In this document: positions 26,972 to 36,092 of the stretch, one piece after another | Layout of the letters: every line of letters begins with the position of its first letter | How positions within the stretch are numbered: position 1 is the first letter of the stretch | NCBI RefSeq assembly: GCF_024808255.1 | Contig: NZ_JANTYS010000008.1 | Span: forward strand, 124,001 to 188,000 | Direction of reading: 5' to 3' | Source: Mucilaginibacter dorajii | GTDB taxonomy: Bacteria > Bacteroidota > Bacteroidia > Sphingobacteriales > Sphingobacteriaceae | Length of the DNA stretch: 64,000 nucleotides | Position numbers and translations under genes: made by a program | Notes under the pieces: generated by a model | Database searches by the model: none | What the model saw: only the letters and a program-made list of their open reading frames with translations | What the model was told of the DNA's origin: nothing

Positions 26972-28618
26972 ATGCCGGTACAAAAGAATGCTTACCGAAA
27001 AAATTTTTCGCTGATCGTCATTTTCCTGGTGCTCATTTCCATCACGTTTGTGGTAGCACTTTTCATCTCTTATAATCTTACTTCAAAATATGTGGAGAAT
27101 GAATTCGCATCAAAAAAAATAGAAGTATTGGAGCAAACCATTAAGCCCTATAACGATTTTTTTCAGAACAAGATTCCCGAGATCACCTCTTATCAGGGGT
27201 TTCTTGATTCCACATCGGCCCGTAAATACGTTGCTTCGGTTTTTCAGGATTACGGGTTTGTTAAGAAAGTAGTTTTTTATGATGCTTTAATTGGCGGGCA
27301 TCCCACTGCCATTAGTACCCGGCTTAATAATTTGGATATTTCGCTTAAGGCAACTTACGTGTTTGGGCATAATAAAGATGGAATTTGGAGTACGAAGCAA
27401 ATACACCCTGCCGATGAATCGGATTTTAGGCAGATGGCGGCCAAGCTAAGCATCTATATTGCTTTTTCTGATACTACACGGGTATCCAGCCAGGATGAGT
27501 TATACAAAACCTTTTGGGATGTAAAGCCAAACAAAATAACCTATACCAATATCCTGCGCCGGCAAGATGTAAAGGTGTTTCGCGAATTGCAGCATGGCAT
27601 CGTGCCTTCAGAGGCCTATAAGCAAAACATGATGACCTTTTATCTTGATCCTTTTTTGCTCAAGGTGAAAAATACGCATCACGAGTTATATCAGAATGTA
27701 TCTATCCAGCCACTGGTTTATGACCCCATTGACAGTGAGGGAAATAAACTGATCACCGAAGTTTCTTTCCCGAAGGCATTCTCAGATTATAAACTGTTCT
27801 TCAGTTCTGACCAGGGATATCTTACGGCCGAGATCAATCGCAGGTTTATGCCTATTGGTGCAGCCGTTTTGGTGATCACCCTGTTTTTAGTAGCTATAGG
27901 CTGGCTTATTTATCGTAATCTGAATGTTAACCTTAAGCTGTTTAAGCTACAGTACGATTTTATTAACAATTTTACCCATGAGTTTAAAACCCCGGTAAGC
28001 GTAATTAAAATTGCGGGCTCCAATTTGCGGGGCGATGGAGAGTTAACTGAACGGCAGCGCAAGCACTATGGTAAAATTTTGGATGAAGAGGCAGATAAGT
28101 TAAACGATTTGATGAACAAGTTGTTATCATTCACCCAACTCGAAAATAAATCCATCAACATTAAAAAAGAGGAAGTTGTGGTTGATGACTTTGTTGGCCG
28201 CTATATAGATACTTTTAAAATTAAATATCCCGATTTTAAGATAAATTACAAGGCGGATGGCCTTCATGTTTTTTATACAGATCCAGTGCTTTTAGGCAGT
28301 GTTTTTCAAAATTTGATAGAGAATGCTTACAAGTACTCGCATCCTAAAAAGAAGGAATTGAGCATAAACATTACGCAAAAAAAAGGGGACCTGGTGTTTT
28401 CGTTCATTGATAGAGGGATAGGGATTCCTAAAAACGAGCACCAAAATGTCTTTAAGAAATTTTATAGAATAGAGAACCAATATAACCAAAACGGAAGCGT
28501 AGGTTTGGGTTTGGCATTTTGTAAAGAACTGGTTAATTTTATGAACGGAGAAATCACTGTTAACAGTAAAGTTAATGAGGGCTCGGAATTTATAGTTACG
28601 CTTCCAAACGAAAATTAA
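26972..28618 (+). CDS. Sensor histidine kinase with large periplasmic domain
   Basis: The 548-residue protein has two membrane helices (about 11-33 and 303-323) that enclose a periplasmic sensor domain of some 270 residues of unknown family. No HAMP or PAS is seen between helix 2 and the kinase core. The phospho-acceptor is His336 in FTHEFKTPVSVI, and the ATP-binding boxes are NLIENAYKYS (N), DRGIGIP (G1) and GSVGLGLAFCKEL (G2). It is preceded by the S9-like lipoprotein and followed after 3 bp by its response regulator, so the three form one operon. Confidence 0.93.
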   Translation: MPVQKNAYRKNFSLIVIFLVLISITFVVALFISYNLTSKYVENEFASKKIEVLEQTIKPYNDFFQNKIPEITSYQGFLDSTSARKYVASVFQDYGFVKKVVFYDALIGGHPTAISTRLNNLDISLKATYVFGHNKDGIWSTKQIHPADESDFRQMAAKLSIYIAFSDTTRVSSQDELYKTFWDVKPNKITYTNILRRQDVKVFRELQHGIVPSEAYKQNMMTFYLDPFLLKVKNTHHELYQNVSIQPLVYDPIDSEGNKLITEVSFPKAFSDYKLFFSSDQGYLTAEINRRFMPIGAAVLVITLFLVAIGWLIYRNLNVNLKLFKLQYDFINNFTHEFKTPVSVIKIAGSNLRGDGELTERQRKHYGKILDEEADKLNDLMNKLLSFTQLENKSINIKKEEVVVDDFVGRYIDTFKIKYPDFKINYKADGLHVFYTDPVLLGSVFQNLIENAYKYSHPKKKELSINITQKKGDLVFSFIDRGIGIPKNEHQNVFKKFYRIENQYNQNGSVGLGLAFCKELVNFMNGEITVNSKVNEGSEFIVTLPNEN

Positions 28619-28621
28619 ATT

Positions 28622-29314
28622 ATGAATAAAGAAATTAAGATTGCGCTGGTTGAAGATGATGAGAACCTGCGTTTCCTGGTTGCAGAGCGTTTGCAAACCG
28701 AAGGTTATAAAGTTTTGGAAGCCGACAATGGCAGCGATGCCGAAGAAATGATCCTGGCCGAGCAGCCGGATATTGTGCTGCTTGACTGGATGCTGCCCGG
28801 CAAAACTGGCTCCGAAGTTTGCGGCAGCATTCGTGAAAAGGGCTATGATAAACTGGTGATTATGATGACCGCCAAAGCCCAGGATGTTGACAAGATTGAG
28901 GCTTACAATTTTGGCGTATCTGACTACATTACCAAACCATTTAATATGGATGTACTGGTGGCGATGATTGACAGCAAGATTAAATTCAGCCTGAACAGTG
29001 AAAAGGCCGAATCATACAAGTTTGCCAACATGGAGCACTTGCCAAATACCCATCTGCTTATCAGGGATGGTCGTAAAATTGAGTTAACGATATTGGAGAA
29101 CCGGATTCTGCTTTACTTTTTGAAAAATAAAAACAAGGTAATTAACCGCGAAGAGCTGATGATGGAAGTTTGGGGCTATAACGCCGATGTAAATACCCGT
29201 ACCCTGGACATGCACATTGTTCGCCTGCGTAAAAAGATAGAAACCAATGCCGATTCGCCTCAGTATTTACAAACTGTTAGGGGGATTGGGTATAAGTTTG
29301 TGTATAATCAATAA
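28622..29314 (+). CDS. OmpR-family response regulator
   Basis: The 230-residue protein has an N-terminal receiver domain with acidic pocket EDDEN, phospho-acceptor Asp55 in LLDWMLPG, and Lys in TKPF. A C-terminal winged helix follows (RILLYFLKNKNKVINREELM, then TRTLDMHIVRLRKKIE and VRGIGYKF). It is the transcriptional output of the kinase encoded just upstream. Targets are unknown; no repeated operator was recognised nearby. A hairpin terminator follows 28 bp after the stop codon. Confidence 0.95.
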   Translation: MNKEIKIALVEDDENLRFLVAERLQTEGYKVLEADNGSDAEEMILAEQPDIVLLDWMLPGKTGSEVCGSIREKGYDKLVIMMTAKAQDVDKIEAYNFGVSDYITKPFNMDVLVAMIDSKIKFSLNSEKAESYKFANMEHLPNTHLLIRDGRKIELTILENRILLYFLKNKNKVINREELMMEVWGYNADVNTRTLDMHIVRLRKKIETNADSPQYLQTVRGIGYKFVYNQ

Positions 29315-29342
29315 CCGAAACTTCGGGTTTGTGGTTTAATAT

Positions 29343-29376
29343 AAAACGCCATTGCATATGAAGCAATGGCGTTTTT
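29343..29376 (+). terminator. Hairpin terminator after the two-component operon
   Basis: Perfect 13-bp arms AAAACGCCATTGC / GCAATGGCGTTTT with a 7-nt loop are followed by T residues. It also faces the PIN gene that converges from the other side. Confidence 0.85.
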
Positions 29377-29405
29377 AGTATGATATGCTCAAAGTAAGGT
29401 ATACT

Positions 29406-29807
29406 TTACTTATTTGTCATTATTTTAAACGCTGTTAATGAAATAACGGAAGTGTTTTTATAGGATACTTCTCTAAGCAAAAGTTTATCCCCGGTAACAA
29501 AGTAATCCGCATTTGCAGTTTCGCATAAAGCAAATAGATAATCATCTTTTTCATCGGCTACCACTTTCGTAACTATTATAATTTCAAACTGTATAGTAGT
29601 TAACTTATAGAACTGAATTAATTGCCCGATGTAAGTTTTAGTAAAATACTTTTTAAATTTTGGCCTTAAAAGAACCTCTATGAGCTCAATTTGTAACTCC
29701 TGACAGGCGGCTATTGTGATTTTGCTTTTTTGAAGATGAGATATGAAATCTAATTGTTGTGTTAGTGCAAGAGATACCCAGATATTACAGTCAAGTACAA
29801 CAATCAT
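29406..29807 (-). CDS. PIN-domain toxin
   Basis: The 133-residue PIN domain protein belongs to the TIGR00305-type putative toxins. Acidic residues of the RNase site are seen in VVLDCNIWVS (Asp6), in the central Glu-rich helix (ELQIELIEVLL), and in DEKDDYLFALCETANADYFVTGD. Such toxins cut RNA when freed from their antitoxin. Its start overlaps the end of the small upstream gene by one base, the usual antitoxin-toxin layout. Confidence 0.85.
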   Translation of the reverse strand: MIVVLDCNIWVSLALTQQLDFISHLQKSKITIAACQELQIELIEVLLRPKFKKYFTKTYIGQLIQFYKLTTIQFEIIIVTKVVADEKDDYLFALCETANADYFVTGDKLLLREVSYKNTSVISLTAFKIMTNK

Positions 29808-30001
29808 TAGTGCTTTGCTCTAACAGCACGTACTTCCTCAACTATTTCATCCATAGTAGGCTTTTTACCACGTTTAATCATGGCGTTTAACTCTGTGGCA
29901 AGTTTGAAACTATCATTCTCAATAATTACACCTAACTCTTTAAGCAGGGACTTTATCAATTTTGATTTCTTTTCGGGAACCTGTATCATCAATCTTTCCA
30001 T
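29807..30001 (-). CDS. Antitoxin of the PIN toxin
   Basis: The 64-residue protein starts at the ATG at 30001 (MERLMIQVPEKKSKLIKSLL); the frame upstream opens only with TTG. The sequence MIQVPEKKSKLIKSLLKELG and the C-terminal KKPTMDEIVEEVRAVR resemble small antitoxins that pair with PIN toxins: an N-terminal DNA-binding or dimer strand and a C-terminal acidic helix. It is one base from the toxin ATG. A TATATTTG box lies 3 nt before the start, so the mRNA may be nearly leaderless. Confidence 0.75.
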   Translation of the reverse strand: MERLMIQVPEKKSKLIKSLLKELGVIIENDSFKLATELNAMIKRGKKPTMDEIVEEVRAVRAKH

Positions 30002-30016
30002 AATCAAATATAACAA

Positions 30017-30323
30017 TTTAAGAATCGTATAGCAATAAGGCTATTATTTCCCCAGGGCAAACGTATCTAAATAATTAACGGGGATAAGCTGTTATTTAAT
30101 AATAGGTAACGGAATTGGCTTATGACGTCAGGAAGATATAAGCATCAAACGGTACTTTTATTGACCAGCAGCAGGCACAAATATTGGGTGTGCCTAAGTT
30201 GCGCGGTACATCATTTTTGTGTTAACCATGTAAAAATATAAAATATTGATTATTAGGTAATTATGATGTATTTTATCTAAAATATGTTAAGTTATGTTAA
30301 CCCAAATAGAATGGCTACCCTGA
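30017..30323. other. Gene-free stretch, 307 bp
   Basis: No supported gene, hairpin or repeat is seen. A short open segment at about 30151-30225 (plus strand) reads like degraded coding sequence but has no start and matches nothing I know. Confidence 0.5.
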
Positions 30324-30941
30324 TTATTTCCCATATACTCTTGCTACAATAAAATCACCAAAGAAAGTCCTTTCAGCTATAACGTTATACCGTTTCAAAT
30401 CAAAGCAGGCAACTATCCCCGGCAACTTACCCGCCTCAATACCACATAGCACTCTAAAAAACAAAAACATACTTTTCAATAGAAACGCCTGCCACCACTT
30501 ACCGGTTAATTGAAAGTCGCAATTAAGCCATAACGCTCCTGGCTTAAGTAAAGTGTGGATTTGATTAAATACGGTTTTTAAAGTTTGCTCGGTAAAGTTG
30601 TCGAACAGGAACGGAGTTATGGCTACGTCAAAATCGTTTGCTAAGGTCACATTTTCAATTACGTCATTAATGAAAATTACTTCGTTATCGCCGGTGTTTC
30701 TTTTCTGAGATAGGCTCATCATAGCCGCGGCCACCTCTACATACGTAATTTGCAGGCCCGAAGGATAACGTTTGGTAATTTCTTCCAATATCCAGCCGGT
30801 GCCGCCGCCAACTATAAGGATTTTACTATTCGGTTTTATATGGCCAATTAAATAAAGCTGCGCGCTGATGATGGCTTTGCCATAAACCAACCGGGATAAA
30901 CGATCATAAAACCAGGCAGAATTATTAAAATTGGCAGCCAT
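30324..30941 (-). CDS. SAM-dependent methyltransferase (class I)
   Basis: The 205-residue protein has a Rossmann-type SAM-binding fold: motif I ILIVGGGTGWILEE (about 36-49), the acidic end of strand 2 in YVEVAAAM, motif II-like VIFINDVIEN, and the family block FDVAITPFLFDNF. A substrate cannot be read from it. The start is 1 nt after the stop of the UbiA-like gene, so the two are coupled; modification of a prenylated lipid or quinone-like product is one possibility, by inference from the neighbour. Confidence 0.85.
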   Translation of the reverse strand: MAANFNNSAWFYDRLSRLVYGKAIISAQLYLIGHIKPNSKILIVGGGTGWILEEITKRYPSGLQITYVEVAAAMMSLSQKRNTGDNEVIFINDVIENVTLANDFDVAITPFLFDNFTEQTLKTVFNQIHTLLKPGALWLNCDFQLTGKWWQAFLLKSMFLFFRVLCGIEAGKLPGIVACFDLKRYNVIAERTFFGDFIVARVYGK

Positions 30942-30942
30942 A

Positions 30943-31830
30943 TCAATGGCTTTTGAATATCAGGCCGGCTAACACAAGTACTACATATTGAAGGATCAAT
31001 ACACCATCCATAAAAAAGAAGTAATAGTATTCGTCTTTTTTCCAGGCAGATTTAAAAATGAGCCATCCGGCTAAAAAGGTGGTGAGGGTTAATGCGAAGA
31101 AATCGACACTAAAACCGTTTTGTCTGAACAGGAAAAGTAACACAATGTAACCGGCAAGCAATACCTGGCAAAACAGGTAAGCTTTTTTTTCGCCCCAAAC
31201 AGTAGGGATGGTTTTAAGGCCCATTTTAAGGTCGTCAAACAGGTCGCGGATGTCAAATGGTATTGTGAGCGCACCAATAAATAAAAAGCGCTTGGCAATA
31301 AGCAAAGTGGTATCATGCATCGAAATGTTTGTTAGATGCAGGTGCATAGACTCCAACAGCGGAAATAACACACAACTTAAAGTCCACACCAGTGTAATCA
31401 AAAATGGCTTTAAGCCAGGGATATTGCGTAACCCAAATTTCTGTTCGCCAATGGCAAATAATGGCAAGCTGTAAGAGAACGACAATGCGCCCAAAAAGAT
31501 GAGCAATATTTTTGATTCGGTAGTGATCAAAAAAAAGAGGGGAATAAGGCAAAGCAGCGATACAATGGTAAACGTAACCATGAGCCTGTAGTGGGCAAAA
31601 AACCAGCGTACCCTAAAATAAGGAGATGTTTCGGGCTTTTTAGGCTTGGTAACAATAATACAAAAGTTGTAAATGCCGAGGGTAGATGTAAACAACAATC
31701 CTAAAACAGACAAAACAGGTTTTGAACCTATTAAATGAAAAGTAACCAAAGCCTGCGCCACAGCGCAAAGAGCCATGAAAATATTACTGAACAGCAGAAA
31801 ATCAAAAACAAGTTTAAATATTCTCTTCAT
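30943..31830 (-). CDS. UbiA-like membrane prenyltransferase family protein
   Basis: The protein of about 295 residues has eight or nine hydrophobic helices; the ATG at 31830 (MKRIFKLVFDFLLFSN) is preferred over the GTG at 31848. The second UbiA motif is recognisable as PFDIRDLFDDLKMGLKTIP (about 196-214). The first, normally NDxxDxxxD, is degenerate near the family position (GIYNFCIIVTKPK), where Asp residues are missing, so activity as a prenyltransferase is uncertain. It lies between the metallophosphoesterase and the methyltransferase in a minus-strand operon. Confidence 0.75.
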   Translation of the reverse strand: MKRIFKLVFDFLLFSNIFMALCAVAQALVTFHLIGSKPVLSVLGLLFTSTLGIYNFCIIVTKPKKPETSPYFRVRWFFAHYRLMVTFTIVSLLCLIPLFFLITTESKILLIFLGALSFSYSLPLFAIGEQKFGLRNIPGLKPFLITLVWTLSCVLFPLLESMHLHLTNISMHDTTLLIAKRFLFIGALTIPFDIRDLFDDLKMGLKTIPTVWGEKKAYLFCQVLLAGYIVLLFLFRQNGFSVDFFALTLTTFLAGWLIFKSAWKKDEYYYFFFMDGVLILQYVVLVLAGLIFKSH

Positions 31831-31856
31831 CGGTAATGACTGGACCACCTTGATCT

Positions 31857-33137
31857 TTATGTCTGTTTAACAGCGGGATCATGGCCGGCTTTTAATGTAA
31901 ATATCGTAATCTCCGGTAATATTCCAACTCTTCCGTACAAGCCAACAAAGCCATAACCAACGTTAACGTATAGCTGTTGGTTGCCCTGTTGGTAATGCCC
32001 CGCCCACTCTTTGTAAATCATTTCTATCGGGCTCCATTGAAACTCATTGGTACGTACCCCAAACTGCATCCCGTGGGTATGACCCGAAAACATGGCATCT
32101 ATTTGCGGATAGTCTTTTAAAACCTGGGCCCGCCAGTGCGATGGATCATGTGACAATAGTAATTTTACAGGCAGATCATCGGTATTTTTGGTAGCCAGGT
32201 CCATGCGGCCATATTTGGGGAAGCGGCTGTATTCGCCCCAGTTTTCGATACCAAGGATACCTATTTCTTCACCATCTACCTTAAGGCGGCGGTTTTCATT
32301 CAGTAACAGATCCCAACCCATGTTTTTATGGGTAAGAATCAAATCCTCGTGGTTTTTCTTTTTATCAGCCGGATTCGGCCAGTCGCCATAATCGCCGTAG
32401 TCGTGGTTCCCTAAAGATGAATAAACTCCCAGGGGGGCTTTTACTTTAGCAAAAATATCCTGGTAATCCGTCATTTCGCTGGCCTGCCCGTTAACCAGGT
32501 CACCGGTAAAAAATATAAGATCGGGCTTTTCTTTCAGCAGCATCTCCACACCACCCAACACGGCCTTTTTTTTATAAAAACTCCCAGAGTGTATATCGGA
32601 GATCTGCCCAAGTTTAATACCATCAAACGCTTTTGGCAAGTTAGGCAGGTAAAGGGTTTGATACCTTACGTGGTAATCGTACAAGCCTTTGGGCATTTCT
32701 ATTTTTATGGCAGCCAATGGCACCGCCCCTGCCAATAAGCCCGCTTTTAATAGAAATTCTGAACGTGGGATAGCGTCTGGAATAGGAACAGCAGGGCTAT
32801 CGGCCGATAAGTTTTTGAACCGGTTTTTATGCCATATGCGCAGGCGTTTTATATCATCTATCAATAAAAAAGGCAAAAAGGCCAGCTTTCCTATAAACAG
32901 GAGTGAAAACGCCAATAAGCCGGCTGCACGTACTCCAAGGCCAACAAAACGGATATAGGCCCCGGTTAATAACCCACAAATTAGCAAGATATTAGCTGCC
33001 CAATAAAAGAAGTTAAATTCTCTTTTGTGCAGGAATTTCCATTTTGGGAATGCGCCCCGCAGTCCGTGTAGCACGTACAGGTCAACAAGTAATAGTGCCG
33101 AAACGATGAGTAAAATATTAAGCGCTTCCAGGGTCAT
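31857..33137 (-). CDS. Membrane-anchored metallophosphoesterase
   Basis: The 426-residue protein has about four N-terminal helices (residues 5-115), then a calcineurin-like phosphoesterase domain. All metal-site motifs are present: ISDIHSG, FFTGDLVNGQ, LGNHDYGDYG, LLLSHDPSHW and FSGHTHGMQ. The YaeI/LpxG-like layout suggests hydrolysis of a membrane or cell-wall phosphodiester on one face of the inner membrane, but the substrate is unknown. A TACCTTTG box (33150-33143, minus) abuts the ATG and may drive this gene apart from the MoxR gene 17 bp upstream. Confidence 0.9.
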   Translation of the reverse strand: MTLEALNILLIVSALLLVDLYVLHGLRGAFPKWKFLHKREFNFFYWAANILLICGLLTGAYIRFVGLGVRAAGLLAFSLLFIGKLAFLPFLLIDDIKRLRIWHKNRFKNLSADSPAVPIPDAIPRSEFLLKAGLLAGAVPLAAIKIEMPKGLYDYHVRYQTLYLPNLPKAFDGIKLGQISDIHSGSFYKKKAVLGGVEMLLKEKPDLIFFTGDLVNGQASEMTDYQDIFAKVKAPLGVYSSLGNHDYGDYGDWPNPADKKKNHEDLILTHKNMGWDLLLNENRRLKVDGEEIGILGIENWGEYSRFPKYGRMDLATKNTDDLPVKLLLSHDPSHWRAQVLKDYPQIDAMFSGHTHGMQFGVRTNEFQWSPIEMIYKEWAGHYQQGNQQLYVNVGYGFVGLYGRVGILPEITIFTLKAGHDPAVKQT

Positions 33138-33142
33138 TTAAA

Positions 33143-33150
33143 CAAAGGTA
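33143..33150 (-). promoter_or_regulatory. -7 box TACCTTTG before the phosphoesterase gene
   Basis: The minus-strand TAnnTTTG match lies 5 nt from the ATG at 33137, inside the 17-bp gap to the MoxR gene. No -33 element was found. Confidence 0.35.
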
Positions 33151-33154
33151 GCGA

Positions 33155-34660
33155 TTAATAGCGGTCGTCGTCTAAATCCAGGTCATCTTCATCGGGCTGT
33201 AAATTAAACAGGCTGTTAAACATGTCTGAAAACGCGAAGCCATTATCTAAAAATCCTTTATTTAATTGCGAAAACTCTGACAGACCATGCAGTACAAATT
33301 CCATCAATAATAGCTGCTGATTTTCGTTTAAACGCGGGTGCTGTTTTTTAACCAGGTCTTTTAATCCGGCAACTTCGTTCAATTCCTTTTTATAATCCTG
33401 GAATGGCATATCATCAACCAGGGCCAGGTTATTGCCTTCGCCAAACCAATTGATGATGCTGGCATACGGGTTTACACCTTTTGCTTTTTTAGCTTTTTCA
33501 GGATCAGGGAAGAATGCTAATAACAGTGTTTTAATGGCTTTGCCAATCAGTATGTTAGCCACTTTACCCGGGCCTTCCAATTCGCCTTCATAAACCAGCT
33601 CAATTTTACCGGTGATGGCAGGAATAACACCTAAAAAGTCGGTAATGCGTACAAAGGTGCTTGGCTCATGGTTCATGATCATGCGGCGTTCGGCATTGCT
33701 GACCAGGTTTTCATAGGCCGATATAGTTAAACGAGCCGACACGCCCGATTTTTTATCAATGTATTCGGAGTTGCGTGCTTCAAAAGCAATTTGCTCAACA
33801 AGGTCTTTCACCAGGTCATCAGCTTCAACAGTTTTACGTTGCTCATCGGTAAGCTGGGCTTCCTGTTGGGTGATCTTCCGGCTGATTTCTACTGTACGCG
33901 GATAGTGTGTCAGGATCTGGCTTTCAATACGATCTTTAAGTGGGGTTACTATCGAACCACGATTGGTATAGTCTTCGGGGTTGGCTGTAAACACAAACTG
34001 GATATCTAAAGGCAGGCGTAATTTAAAGCCACGGATCTGGATATCTCTTTCCTGTAAAATGTTAAATAGCGATACCTGGATACGGGCTTGTAGATCGGGT
34101 AGTTCGTTGATCACAAAAATACCACGATGCGCGCGCGGGATCAGGCCGAAGTGGATAACCCGTTCATCAGAATAAGTTAGCTTTAACGTGGCTGCTTTAA
34201 TTGGGTCAACATCGCCAATCAAATCGGCAACGGTAACATCGGGGGTAGCCAGTTTTTCGGTATAACGTTCGGAGCGATGGATCCAGCCTATTGGAGTATC
34301 ATCGCCTTTTTCTTCTATAGCGTTATGCCCGTACCATGAAATTGGGGCGTAAGGATCATCAAACAGATCGGAGCCAATAATGTATGGCACATACTCATCC
34401 AATAAGTTGATCAGCAAGCGCGCGATACGGGTTTTAGCCTGACCACGTAAACCAAGCAATAAAATATTGTGACGCGATAAAATAGCAGTCTGCAGATCTG
34501 GAATCACGGTATCTTCAAATCCGATAATTCCTTCAAAGCCACCTTCGCGTTTTTTTAACTGCTCAATTAAATTGGCACGTAATTCATCTTTAACCGAACG
34601 GCTTTTATAGTTCGTTTTTTTTAGTTCGCCAAGGGTTTTAATATCTTGTAATTTGTTCAT
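33155..34660 (-). CDS. MoxR/magnesium-chelatase-I-like AAA+ ATPase
   Basis: The 501-residue AAA+ protein has Walker A LLLGLRGQAKTRIARLL (about 71-87) and Walker B region GIFVINELPDLQ, where Asn replaces the usual Asp before Glu. Sensor-1-like FTANPEDYTNRG and a sensor-2 domain follow. The last 20 residues are very acidic. MoxR ATPases act as chaperones together with VWA-domain partners, and the gene 100 bp upstream encodes one. Clients are unknown. Confidence 0.88.
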   Translation of the reverse strand: MNKLQDIKTLGELKKTNYKSRSVKDELRANLIEQLKKREGGFEGIIGFEDTVIPDLQTAILSRHNILLLGLRGQAKTRIARLLINLLDEYVPYIIGSDLFDDPYAPISWYGHNAIEEKGDDTPIGWIHRSERYTEKLATPDVTVADLIGDVDPIKAATLKLTYSDERVIHFGLIPRAHRGIFVINELPDLQARIQVSLFNILQERDIQIRGFKLRLPLDIQFVFTANPEDYTNRGSIVTPLKDRIESQILTHYPRTVEISRKITQQEAQLTDEQRKTVEADDLVKDLVEQIAFEARNSEYIDKKSGVSARLTISAYENLVSNAERRMIMNHEPSTFVRITDFLGVIPAITGKIELVYEGELEGPGKVANILIGKAIKTLLLAFFPDPEKAKKAKGVNPYASIINWFGEGNNLALVDDMPFQDYKKELNEVAGLKDLVKKQHPRLNENQQLLLMEFVLHGLSEFSQLNKGFLDNGFAFSDMFNSLFNLQPDEDDLDLDDDRY

Positions 34661-34759
34661 TCTTTATGTTGATTTCACCGATAGAAAAGTGATTCCACCG
34701 ATTAGTTTTTTAAGTCGATAACAGCCGTTTTCGCTCCCCCTTTAGGGGGCTGGGGGGCT

Positions 34760-35857
34760 TTATCTTACCGTTTTTCTTCTGTTTTTGATATAGTCCTCAA
34801 AAATGTACTCGCCTAAGCCATTTAATGAGCTGTAAAAAGCCTTGCCTCCGTTTGTTTCGGTAAATTGACGTACAAACTGTTGCAGGTAAGGGTCTTTAGC
34901 TATCATGAAGGTGGTGATGGGTATTTTAAGGCGTTTACACTGGGCGGCCATATTCAGGGTTTTGTTAACCACTTTTCTATCCAGTCCTATACTGTTTTTA
35001 TAATACTTGGTACCTTCCTTTAAACAGGTAGGTTTACCATCGGTAATCATAAAAATTTGCTTGTTGTGCGTTTTTCTACGACGTAACAGATCTGTAGCCA
35101 ACTCCAAACCGGCATAGGTGTTGGTATGGTAAGGGCCAACCTGTAAATAGGGCAGGTCCTGTAAAGTAATAGGCCAGGCATCGTTACCAAATACAACAAT
35201 GTCCAATGTATCCTTAGGGTATTTGGTACGGATGAGCTCGGCCAGTGCCATGGCTACTTTTTTGGCCGGGGTTATCCGGTCTTCGCCGTATAAGATCATG
35301 GAGTGCGATATATCGATCATCAACACGGTAGAAGTTAGGGTTTTATAATCCATTTCTTCTACTTCCAGGTCGCGCTCGGTCATCATGAAATCGCCGATGC
35401 CGTGGTTAACCTGGGCATTGTGGATAGATTGGGTCATATCTATCTGGTCCAAACTATCGCCAAACTCAAATTCGCGGCGTTCGGCATTTTTTTCATCGCC
35501 CTGGCCCGATTGTGGCGAGCGGTGATTGCCTTTGCCCGATTTTTTGAGCTTGCCAAAAATTTCTTCCAATGCCGATTGCCGAATGCTTTGTTCAGTTTTA
35601 GCAGTGATGTTAAAACCCCCGTTTTGCTGATCATCGCTCAGGTATCCTTTTTGTTTAAGCTCATCAATAAAATCGCCCATACCATAATCATCGTTGGTAA
35701 GGTTATATTGTTTATCAAGCTCGTTTAGCCAGGCTAAAGCTTCGCCTGCATCGCCCGCAGTATAGTTGAGCAACTCAAGGAATAATTTCAATAATTCTTC
35801 AAATCCGCCTTTAGGGATCTGGTTGGGTTTAAACTTGGAAAATCCAAAACCGCGCAT
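34760..35857 (-). CDS. VWA-domain protein, partner of the MoxR ATPase
   Basis: The 365-residue cytoplasmic protein has a helical N-terminal part (about 1-165) and a C-terminal von Willebrand A domain. The MIDAS metal site is read as [10 protein letters not shown] (DxSxS) with later Thr in [10 protein letters not shown] and Asp in MITDGKPTC. No signal peptide or membrane helix is visible. With the MoxR-type ATPase encoded next on the same strand it forms the usual MoxR-VWA pair that remodels or inserts metals into client proteins; the client cannot be inferred here. Confidence 0.88.
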   Translation of the reverse strand: MRGFGFSKFKPNQIPKGGFEELLKLFLELLNYTAGDAGEALAWLNELDKQYNLTNDDYGMGDFIDELKQKGYLSDDQQNGGFNITAKTEQSIRQSALEEIFGKLKKSGKGNHRSPQSGQGDEKNAERREFEFGDSLDQIDMTQSIHNAQVNHGIGDFMMTERDLEVEEMDYKTLTSTVLMIDISHSMILYGEDRITPAKKVAMALAELIRTKYPKDTLDIVVFGNDAWPITLQDLPYLQVGPYHTNTYAGLELATDLLRRRKTHNKQIFMITDGKPTCLKEGTKYYKNSIGLDRKVVNKTLNMAAQCKRLKIPITTFMIAKDPYLQQFVRQFTETNGGKAFYSSLNGLGEYIFEDYIKNRRKTVR

Positions 35858-36020
35858 ATTTTATCCTTTCTGTACTATAAAGGAACGGATAATTTTCAGG
35901 AAAAGTTTGGCGGCACGGCTATTATAATGAATTGTTAGGTAAGTATGACAAAAGGTAGATGTGCTGGTTTTTGATTTGAGAATTTGAAGATTTGAGAATT
36001 TGAAAATGCAAAGCCTTTGA

Positions 36021-36068
36021 AATAGGAACAGTCGACAGCTATTTAGCTATCGACTGTTCCTATTTTTG
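36021..36068. terminator. Hairpin terminator between VWA and sugar kinase genes
   Basis: A 20-bp stem with one mismatch (core AGGAACAGTCGA / TCGACTGTTCCT) closes on ATTT and is followed by a T-run. It follows the end of the kinase gene on the minus strand. Confidence 0.8.
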
Positions 36069-36092
36069 AATTTTTACTTTTGAATTTTGCCT

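Noticed and set aside
30151..30225. Short coding-like segment ending in TAA (reads GTFIDQQQAQILGVPKLRG)
   Set aside because: No start codon or known family; could be a decayed gene end, but the evidence is too thin.
33155..34660. Magnesium chelatase for chlorophyll synthesis
   Set aside because: The ATPase resembles subunit I, but its VWA partner and the absence of other chlorophyll genes fit a MoxR-type system.
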